NCBI GenBank assembly: GCA_021805405.1
Contig: JAJZFK010000167.1
Span: 1-5,029, forward strand
Source of the DNA: a bacterium
Lineage (GTDB): Bacteria > Armatimonadota > Chthonomonadetes > Chthonomonadales > Chthonomonadaceae
DNA: 5,029 bases
Reading direction: 5' to 3'
Of this stretch, positions 1-4,311 are shown piece by piece (positions within the stretch are counted from its first letter, which is position 1; each line of letters starts with the position of its first letter). The position numbers were made by a program, and so were the translations under genes. Under the pieces are notes generated by a model. That model saw nothing but the letters and a program-made list of their open reading frames with translations, was not told where the DNA came from and did not search any database.

Positions 1-534
1 TTCTTCTGACTTTATCTGCCCCCAAATCGGAATTTCGTTTTTCATGCCCAGTGTTGCCCTAATGCCCAGGTAGATAAACGCAACACTCAACAGAACACTC
101 AATGTAATTCCTGCCCAGCCAATTCTGGAAAGGAACAAGGTAAACACGAGTGAAATGAATACGCCAATCACGGTACCGAGTATCACCGCAATTTTGTCAC
201 GCGATGACATCTGGTCGAGTGCGTTACCCGCTTCCACGAGCTTCTGAGCCGAAAACTGACCAAGAATACTTCCGAGTAGTAAGCCTATAACACAGATTGC
301 GAGTACAAGATAATTCATATATGCTGGCAGGGTATGCTGCATGTCTTTGAACGGCGAGAGCACGGTGGGCACCGATTTGGAGTTTACAAAATACTCCCTC
401 AGGGTTAAGCCGCCGAATAACCCAATAACGCCCATTCCCAGGGTTACTATGATGCTGAATACCGGCTTAAAACCCCGTTGAAAAAATCGCATAATAATTG
501 AAAGACTCCAGATTTTCTTATCACGAAGGCCCAT
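1..534 (-). CDS. Membrane-anchored PIN/TRAM (YacL-like) protein, N-terminal part
   Basis: This reading frame is open from ATG at 534 to the left edge (178 codons) and has no stop, so it is the N-terminal part of a longer protein. The translation shows four hydrophobic segments at about residues 25-43, 73-93, 115-136 and 142-163. A Gly-rich helix near residues 82-92 (GLLLGSILG) is followed by DKIAVILGTVIGVFISL, an LSRIGW turn, then a helix ending YLGIRATLG. This order (glycine-rich helix, 'I-G-x-x-I-G' helix, ending in 'YLG') is what I remember of the N-terminus of YacL-type proteins, in which four helices precede a cytoplasmic PIN nuclease-like domain and an RNA-binding TRAM domain. Those domains would lie off the window, so the assignment is unproven; another small membrane protein is possible. 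An in-frame stop at 598-600 limits the start. ATG 534 has no clear ribosome site. ATG 492 (Met15) has a GGAG about 13 bases upstream and is a fair alternative. Confidence 0.62.
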   Translation of the reverse strand, partial: MGLRDKKIWSLSIIMRFFQRGFKPVFSIIVTLGMGVIGLFGGLTLREYFVNSKSVPTVLSPFKDMQHTLPAYMNYLVLAICVIGLLLGSILGQFSAQKLVEAGNALDQMSSRDKIAVILGTVIGVFISLVFTLFLSRIGWAGITLSVLLSVAFIYLGIRATLGMKNEIPIWGQIKSEE

Positions 535-645
535 CGTGGGTCGCAACAACAATTTAGACGTAGTTTGACGGCCGTCGTTGCAGGGAATCAACAGAGATTA
601 CCGAGACCAGTTTTCGTTGTTTTCCCTATCGCCCAATATCCTCTA

Positions 646-651
646 AGTATA
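646..651 (-). promoter_or_regulatory. Possible -10 element of the YacL-like gene
   Basis: Read on the minus strand this is TATACT, close to the sigma-70 -10 consensus. It would give a leader of roughly 110 bases before ATG 534. No good -35 hexamer sits 16-18 bases upstream, so the call is weak. A second weak minus-strand candidate is TTGCGA followed 16 bases later by TATTCT, a little further upstream. Confidence 0.22.
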
Positions 652-814
652 CCCTGCCCCTTTGGTGCCTCCTGAGAATACTACGGGTGTTCCATGTCGC
701 AAGGTGCCATGAAAATATAAGGGGTCGCTCTATCAAACAAACAGGAGACAAGTCTGCTGGGCGAGAGAAATCACGTTTAATTGCCCTGTAACAAGCGGCC
801 GAATAAGCGCACGC

Positions 815-856
815 AAAAGCCCCCTGGTATCATCCTTATCGGTTGAACCAGGGGGC
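815..856 (-). terminator. Intrinsic terminator of xylA
   Basis: GCCCCCTGGT (819-828) pairs perfectly with ACCAGGGGGC (847-856), a 10-bp GC-rich stem with an 18-base loop. On the minus strand the stem is followed at once by TTTT (815-818). It lies 57 bases past the xylA stop codon and points the right way. The U-tract is short and the loop long, so termination may be partial, but no other gene ends here on this strand. Confidence 0.75.
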
Positions 857-869
857 GAAGTTCAGGGGT

Positions 870-890
870 ACCGTAAGTTAACTTTACGGT
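870..890. repeat. Small inverted repeat after xylA
   Basis: ACCGTAA (870-876) and TTACGGT (884-890) are perfect complements around a 7-base centre. The hairpin falls between the xylA stop codon and the main terminator. It has no T-run on either side, so it is not a terminator itself. It could protect the 3' end of the transcript. Confidence 0.5.
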
Positions 891-913
891 GCTAACCTGG
901 TAACGCTATAGAT

Positions 914-2080
914 TTAGCGGGTACCTAGTAGAAGATCGATTGTGAGCTGATCAAGTCGCTCGTATTTGTATCCGCGGCGACCCATCTGTTCGCGATTGAA
1001 GTCGGCATTTGCGATGCGCTGCTGGCTGGTAGGTGTGTACTTCGCGGCAGACTCGGCATATCCATCGGCGTCGGAATGGACTTCCTTCAGGATCGCCTGA
1101 ATTTCAGGATCGGCGTTGAACAGACGTGCTTTTTCCTTGAGTACGAGATAGGTGCGCATACAGCCTCGCGCGAAATCCCACACTCCCTCTTCATCCTCGG
1201 TGCGGTATGCGTGCGCGTCAAAGTGGCGGCTACCTGCATAACCGCTGTCTTCCAGCAGCTTCACCAGGAAGAAATTTGCCTTGATGTCTTCGGCGCCAAA
1301 CCGGTAGTCCTGATCATAGCGACCAGGCTTCTGCCCGTTGAGATCGATGTGGAACAGCTTACCGGCATCCAGCGCCTGTGCCACAGCGTGAACAAAGTTG
1401 AGGCCCGACATTGTCTCGTGCGCATATTCTGGGTTTACGCCAAACCGCTCTGGTTTCTCCAGGGTAGAAATAAACCCAATGGCACTACCCACGGTTGGCA
1501 GGTAGATATCCCCACGGGGTTCGTTGGGCTTGGGCTCAAGTGCAAACTTGTAGTTATATCCCTTGGCCGTATCGTATTCCTCAAGGTAGTTGAGGCATTC
1601 TCGGTAGCGTTTAATGCCGTCGCGCGCGTCTTTGCTGGCGTCGGTCTCGACGCCCTCGCGGCCACCCCAGAATACGTAAACTTTCGCGCCAAGCTCGGCA
1701 CCCAGGTCCATGGCGCTCATCGTCTTCTGCAAAGCGTATGCTCGCACCTTGGGATCGCTGCTTGTAAAGGCACCATCCTTAAAGGCTGGGTCATAAAAGA
1801 GGTTGGTAGTCGCCATTGGCACTACAACTCCGCTGTCTGCCAGGGCCTTCTTGAAATCGCTTACAATGCGGTCCCGTTCAGCTGGCGTTGCGTCTATGGG
1901 CACGAGGTCATTGTCATGCAGGTTAACACCATAGGCTCCCAATTCGCCCAGCTTGGTAACGATGCGCGTTGGCGCGATTGTGTCGCGTACAGAGGTGCCG
2001 AACGGGTCACGGCCAATGTTGCCAACGGTCCACAGTCCGAAGGTAAACAGGTCGCTCTTTTTAGGTTGATACTGGCTCAT
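914..2080 (-). CDS. xylA: Xylose isomerase, class I (short form)
   Basis: The enzyme interconverts D-xylose and D-xylulose (EC 5.3.1.5) in the cytoplasm using two divalent metals; many homologues also isomerise glucose. The 388-residue product is a full-length TIM barrel of the short class. Catalytic landmarks are intact, each one position later than in the Streptomyces enzyme as I recall it. They include His55 and Asp58 in NLHDNDLVP, Phe95 in TTNLF, Trp138 in VFWGG, and Glu182 and Lys184 in FALEPKPNEPRGD. Glu218 and His221 lie in NPEYAHE, Asp246 in FHIDLNG, Asp256 and Asp258 in RYDQDYRFG, and Asp288 in HFDAH. The stretch HFDAHAYRTEDEEGVW resembles Thermus-type enzymes more than the Streptomyces FDFKPPRTED. 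I chose ATG 2080 over ATG 2095 because GGAGA (2089-2093) sits 8 bases before it and overlaps the earlier ATG. The gene stands alone between its own promoter region and terminator; no xylB, XylR or transporter is adjacent. Confidence 0.96.
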   Translation of the reverse strand: MSQYQPKKSDLFTFGLWTVGNIGRDPFGTSVRDTIAPTRIVTKLGELGAYGVNLHDNDLVPIDATPAERDRIVSDFKKALADSGVVVPMATTNLFYDPAFKDGAFTSSDPKVRAYALQKTMSAMDLGAELGAKVYVFWGGREGVETDASKDARDGIKRYRECLNYLEEYDTAKGYNYKFALEPKPNEPRGDIYLPTVGSAIGFISTLEKPERFGVNPEYAHETMSGLNFVHAVAQALDAGKLFHIDLNGQKPGRYDQDYRFGAEDIKANFFLVKLLEDSGYAGSRHFDAHAYRTEDEEGVWDFARGCMRTYLVLKEKARLFNADPEIQAILKEVHSDADGYAESAAKYTPTSQQRIANADFNREQMGRRGYKYERLDQLTIDLLLGTR

Positions 2081-2088
2081 TAAATATG

Positions 2089-2093
2089 TCTCC
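2089..2093 (-). promoter_or_regulatory. Ribosome binding site that sets the xylA start
   Basis: GGAGA on the minus strand lies 8 bases ahead of ATG 2080. The longer frame would start at ATG 2095-2093, whose G is the first base of this site, and it has no Shine-Dalgarno sequence of its own (upstream reads TTAGCTGCCA). The shorter protein, starting MSQYQPKK, is therefore favoured. Confidence 0.8.
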
Positions 2094-2131
2094 ATTGGCA
2101 GCTAATTTAAGGCATTTGGTGCCACTCTGGT

Positions 2132-2137
2132 AATATA
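2132..2137 (-). promoter_or_regulatory. Possible -10 element of xylA
   Basis: TATATT on the minus strand, preceded directly by TG, lies about 50 bases before the xylA start codon, a sensible distance. No recognisable -35 hexamer is present 16-18 bases upstream. An inverted repeat (2158-2178) occupies that zone instead, which would suit an activator-dependent promoter. Confidence 0.33.
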
Positions 2138-2157
2138 CACCAATTTTGCCTGTAATT

Positions 2158-2178
2158 CCTGCAGATCGGTAATGCAGG
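2158..2178. promoter_or_regulatory. Inverted repeat upstream of xylA, possible operator
   Basis: CCTGCA (2158-2163) and TGCAGG (2173-2178) are perfect 6-base inverted arms separated by 9 bases. The site is centred about 34 bases upstream of the possible xylA -10. That is where a regulator contacting RNA polymerase, or a repressor, could bind. No regulator gene is visible beside it. Confidence 0.35.
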
Positions 2179-2484
2179 CGTGGTGAATTTTTATGGTTCG
2201 TTACAAAATAACAAGGAAGCGTGCTAATTATATTGGTTTAGACTGTGGCGTGACATCGAGCGTAGAGACGGTTTGTACTTTGAGTGGACCGTGTTGGTGA
2301 CGGACAGCAAGGTGCCGCTAGGTGTCCATGTCTTCAACCTTAACGATGAACTTACCGTTTAAAACAGGCGTGCACGCCGCGTGGTAACGTACCTTTTCCA
2401 ACCTGGTGGCGGCAACGCACTAGAAACAATGTAAAAAACTACCCGAGCAATTAGTGCGAAGAATGCGGCTCTGCTTATCGCGGT

Positions 2485-2510
2485 AAAAAAGAGCGGGCAA
2501 TGCCCGCTCT
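2485..2510 (-). terminator. Intrinsic terminator of the YceI-family gene
   Basis: AGAGCGGGC (2490-2498) pairs perfectly with GCCCGCTCT (2502-2510) around a 3-base loop. On the minus strand the stem runs straight into six T residues (2490-2485, the first also closing the stem). It begins 20 bases after the stop codon of the YceI-family gene and is a textbook Rho-independent terminator. Confidence 0.93.
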
Positions 2511-2530
2511 CTGGCTAGACTGCCTGCCTG

Positions 2531-3082
2531 CTATTCGGTTTTGCGTATTAGTTGAAGGTCGAGCGTCAGTTCTACGTCGTCACCCAAAACAACACCGCCG
2601 TTATCGAGCGTACCGTTGAAATGAACGTCAAACTCTGATCGTTTTATCTTGCCAGTCGCCGTTGCGCCAACCCGAATGTTACCCCAAGGGTCTTTCACCT
2701 CATCGCTGGTTTCATGCACTGTAAGTTCCACGCGCTTCGTGACACCATGAAAGGTGAGGTCACCCTCTACAATGACATTATTTGAGAGCCCAAGCCTGGC
2801 AGATGAGGATTTAAAGGTGATAACGGGGTATTTCGTGGTATCGAGAATCTCTGCACTTTTTACGTGCTCATCTCGCTGTGCATGCCCTGTCGTGATAGAG
2901 TCAGCGTTGATAACCGCCGTAACCTGTGTTAAAGTGGGATTCGCCGCGTTCCACGCGACCGAGCCATTCACTTCACTGAATTCGCCGCGCGACCAGGCTA
3001 TCATAAAATGCCTGATTGCAAATCGCACTGAACTGGCAACAGGGTCGATGTTATAGGCAATTGTGGGTGATTCTTCTGTCAT
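2531..3082 (-). CDS. YceI-family protein
   Basis: The 183-residue product is essentially one YceI domain, a lipocalin-like beta-barrel that in characterised homologues binds polyisoprenoid-type or other lipid ligands. Family landmarks appear in order: AYNIDPVASSVRFAIRHFMI (residues 9-28), GEFSEVNGSV (33-42), SITTGHAQRDEHVKS (62-76), YPVITFKSS (85-93), GDLTFHGVTKRVEL (107-120), IKRSEFDVHF (146-155), then the last strand before the C-terminus. No signal peptide or membrane segment is visible, so the protein looks cytoplasmic, unlike periplasmic E. coli YceI. ATG 3082 is preferred over ATG 3130 because a strong GGAGGT lies 4 bases before it; the longer form would add a 16-residue tail outside the domain. 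The gene is alone on its strand, with its own terminator, and diverges from the dioxygenase pair. Its ligand cannot be told from sequence. Confidence 0.93.
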   Translation of the reverse strand: MTEESPTIAYNIDPVASSVRFAIRHFMIAWSRGEFSEVNGSVAWNAANPTLTQVTAVINADSITTGHAQRDEHVKSAEILDTTKYPVITFKSSSARLGLSNNVIVEGDLTFHGVTKRVELTVHETSDEVKDPWGNIRVGATATGKIKRSEFDVHFNGTLDNGGVVLGDDVELTLDLQLIRKTE

Positions 3083-3086
3083 AGTT

Positions 3087-3092
3087 ACCTCC
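3087..3092 (-). promoter_or_regulatory. Ribosome binding site that sets the YceI-gene start
   Basis: GGAGGT on the minus strand precedes ATG 3082 by four bases (AACT). It is the strongest Shine-Dalgarno match in the window and argues against the in-frame ATG at 3130. Confidence 0.85.
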
Positions 3093-3154
3093 AAAATCTC
3101 GCCGTTCCCCAAAACATTCAGGGTCGGCATAACACTTTACGCTTTTTCATTCAA

Positions 3155-3170
3155 AACTTTCACGAAAGTT
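3155..3170. promoter_or_regulatory. Palindrome upstream of the YceI gene, candidate operator
   Basis: AACTTTC and GAAAGTT are perfect 7-base inverted arms around a 2-base centre. This compact 16-bp dyad is the size and form of a dimeric regulator site. It lies about 72 bases before the YceI start codon and just upstream of a TTGAAT that could be a -35 on that strand. The regulator is unknown; MarR-, TetR- and LacI-type proteins all use such dyads. Confidence 0.42.
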
Positions 3171-3277
3171 CTGGTGCCGCAGCGATAATCGCCGTACTGG
3201 CGACTATTCCACCCAATATGACCGTAAAATGCCCGGTAAGTAAGAGCATCGCTGTCAGCACACGCGCTCCCTTATAG

Positions 3278-3295
3278 TATATTGCACACAATATA
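3278..3295. promoter_or_regulatory. Palindrome upstream of the dioxygenase operon, candidate operator
   Basis: TATATTG (3278-3284) and CAATATA (3289-3295) are perfect 7-base inverted arms around CACA. The 18-bp dyad lies about 155 bases before the first dioxygenase start and about 195 bases before the YceI start, so it could serve either promoter. It differs in sequence from the palindrome at 3155-3170, which suggests two different regulators if both are real. Confidence 0.42.
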
Positions 3296-3436
3296 AAGGT
3301 GCGCCAACAAACAGGAGGACATTGCACTGCTCTTGGGCAATAATTGCAGGGTGCACTATTCTTGCTTGCAGTACGTTTGCGGTACCTTTGAGTGCCATAA
3401 TAAACAATATCGTCTCATTATAACGACGACTAAGGC

Positions 3437-3441
3437 AGGAG
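3437..3441 (+). promoter_or_regulatory. Ribosome binding site supporting a TTG start
   Basis: AGGAG lies 8 bases before TTG 3450. An in-frame TAG directly precedes that TTG (3447-3449), so no longer form is possible. The next alternative start, GTG 3462, is 20 bases from the site and is less likely. Confidence 0.8.
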
Positions 3442-3449
3442 TTACCTAG

Positions 3450-4265
3450 TTGAACGTCTCTGTGAAGTCGGCTCAAGCGGCCTATTTTAGGCGGCATGGG
3501 TACCTTGCGCTACCACTTTTTTGGACCACTACCGAAATTGCAGCCATGCGCCATGAGTTGGCACGACTGCAAGCTGCTGGCCTGCTTAGCAATGTGGCAA
3601 CGATTGGCGATGGTACCACCCCCTCCTCAGCTCATCAGAATCTGCAGCTGTGCCCTATGAGCCCACATAGCGATCTCTTTCGTGCCATGCCATTTGCACC
3701 CAAGGTAGTTGCTCTTGTTACCGCGCTTATTGGCGATCCTGCTGTCCTTCACCTTGATCAGGTGTTCCTCAAACCCGGCCGCACTGGTACCGGTACAAAT
3801 TGGCACCAGGACAACGCCTACTTTCAGATCGAGGATCCTCTAGCGGGACTCGCGATATGGACGGCTGTTCATGATGCCGACTTGGCAAATGGAACCATTC
3901 ACGTAATACCAGACGCCTTCACTGAGAACCTGGAACATGGCCGTGATCCAGACAGCAACCATCACATTCGCTGTTACCCCGAAGAGGAGAAAGCGATACC
4001 CGTTGTGCTACCTGCAGGAGGAATTGCGGTCTTCTGTTACGGCACTCCACATCGCACCGGGCCAAATATAACAGACAAGGACCGTGCAGGCGTTGCGCTG
4101 CACTTTTACAACGGCAACAGCAAAGTGTCTGGAGGCTTTGCCACCGGAGATCCGCTCTACATATCCGGGCCAGGTGCCGACGGAGGCATCGCGAGATTTG
4201 GAGTGGACTTAACGTCGGACTGGGAGTTGCAGGTTAATCAGGCATCTATGAATGATTACTATTGA
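3450..4265 (+). CDS. Phytanoyl-CoA dioxygenase (PhyH) family oxygenase, first of a pair
   Basis: The 271-residue product is a complete member of the PhyH group of Fe(II)/2-oxoglutarate-dependent oxygenases. These couple oxidative decarboxylation of 2-oxoglutarate to hydroxylation of a substrate, usually in the cytoplasm. The iron ligands are His119 and Asp121 in NWHQDNAYF plus His201 in GTPHRTGPN. Arg212, in KDRAGVALHF, is the expected 2-oxoglutarate carboxylate partner. Further family marks are the N-terminal YFRRHGYLALP (residues 12-22), LHLDQVFLKPG (100-110) and NGTIHVIPDA (147-156). No signal peptide or membrane segment is present. Translation starts at TTG, fixed by AGGAG 8 bases upstream and an adjacent in-frame stop. 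The gene is followed after 46 bases by a second PhyH gene with no terminator between, implying co-transcription. The substrate is unknown: bacterial members act on amino acids, ectoine, phosphonates, lipids and natural products, so the CoA-ester name should not be taken literally. Confidence 0.92.
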   Translation: MNVSVKSAQAAYFRRHGYLALPLFWTTTEIAAMRHELARLQAAGLLSNVATIGDGTTPSSAHQNLQLCPMSPHSDLFRAMPFAPKVVALVTALIGDPAVLHLDQVFLKPGRTGTGTNWHQDNAYFQIEDPLAGLAIWTAVHDADLANGTIHVIPDAFTENLEHGRDPDSNHHIRCYPEEEKAIPVVLPAGGIAVFCYGTPHRTGPNITDKDRAGVALHFYNGNSKVSGGFATGDPLYISGPGADGGIARFGVDLTSDWELQVNQASMNDYY

Positions 4266-4295
4266 GCAGCACTTTCACGAGTAGTAACCGTTTGA

Positions 4296-4301
4296 AAGAG
4301 G
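4296..4301 (+). promoter_or_regulatory. Ribosome binding site of the second dioxygenase
   Basis: AAGAGG lies 10 bases before ATG 4312, slightly long but acceptable spacing. It falls in the 46-base gap after the first dioxygenase. That gap also holds a weak CTTTCA/TGAAAG inverted repeat with a 15-base loop, and no terminator. Confidence 0.6.
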
Positions 4302-4311
4302 TTTACGCACG

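Larger units (their letters stand above)
535..913. other. Intergenic region between the YacL-like gene and xylA
   Basis: This is the space upstream of the YacL-like gene and downstream of xylA. It holds the xylA terminator hairpin (819-856), a second small hairpin (870-890) and a possible minus-strand promoter -10 near 646-651. I found no convincing coding frame: the only ATG-initiated frames around 692-712 are under ten codons. An AGGAGG on the minus strand (668-673) has no start codon behind it at a usable distance. Confidence 0.6.
2081..2530. other. Gene-free region between xylA and the YceI gene
   Basis: This 450-base stretch carries the xylA ribosome site and probable promoter at its left end and the YceI-gene terminator at its right end. 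The middle (about 2190-2480) has no supported gene. A plus-strand frame open from 2228 to 2362 (44 codons) lacks an ATG and a ribosome site. A 36-codon ATG frame at 2193 also lacks a ribosome site. A 12-base perfect palindrome, GGCGTGCACGCC, lies at 2367-2378. The length is generous for a compact genome, so a small RNA or a decayed gene is possible but not shown. Confidence 0.55.
3083..3449. promoter_or_regulatory. Divergent promoter region between the YceI gene and the dioxygenase operon
   Basis: These 367 bases must hold the promoters for both the minus-strand YceI gene and the plus-strand dioxygenases. It contains two clean inverted repeats (3155-3170 and 3278-3295) and an imperfect one (3184-3208, 8 of 10 arm positions pairing). 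There is an AT-rich stretch around 3395-3425 that includes TATAAC (3419-3424), a possible plus-strand -10 close to the ribosome site. A second weak plus-strand candidate is TTGGGC followed 18 bases later by TATTCT (ending near 3362). On the minus strand TTGAAT lies shortly downstream of the first palindrome. No promoter is strong enough to call alone. Confidence 0.5.

Noticed and set aside
1435..1701. 88-codon minus-strand frame inside xylA
   Set aside because: It overlaps xylA in another frame on the same strand, and its Ser/Thr/Pro/Arg-rich translation is typical of an out-of-frame reading.
1076..2083. 335-codon open frame on the plus strand, opposite xylA
   Set aside because: It lies wholly antisense to a certain xylose isomerase, has no ribosome site, and its translation shows no recognisable domain. 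It is a shadow produced by xylA codon use.
2095..2095. ATG 2095 as the start of xylA
   Set aside because: No ribosome site precedes it, and its own bases form part of the GGAGA that serves ATG 2080.
2754..3056. 100-codon plus-strand frame opposite the YceI-family gene
   Set aside because: It is antisense to a well-supported YceI domain, with no ribosome site and no domain.
3255..3497. 80-codon minus-strand frame across the dioxygenase start
   Set aside because: It would begin inside the first dioxygenase and run through the divergent promoter region; no ribosome site or family resemblance.
3156..4280. Shared 10-mer ACTTTCACGA at 3156-3165 and 4271-4280 as a repeated operator
   Set aside because: Several chance 10-mer repeats are expected in 5 kb, and the second copy lacks the full dyad.
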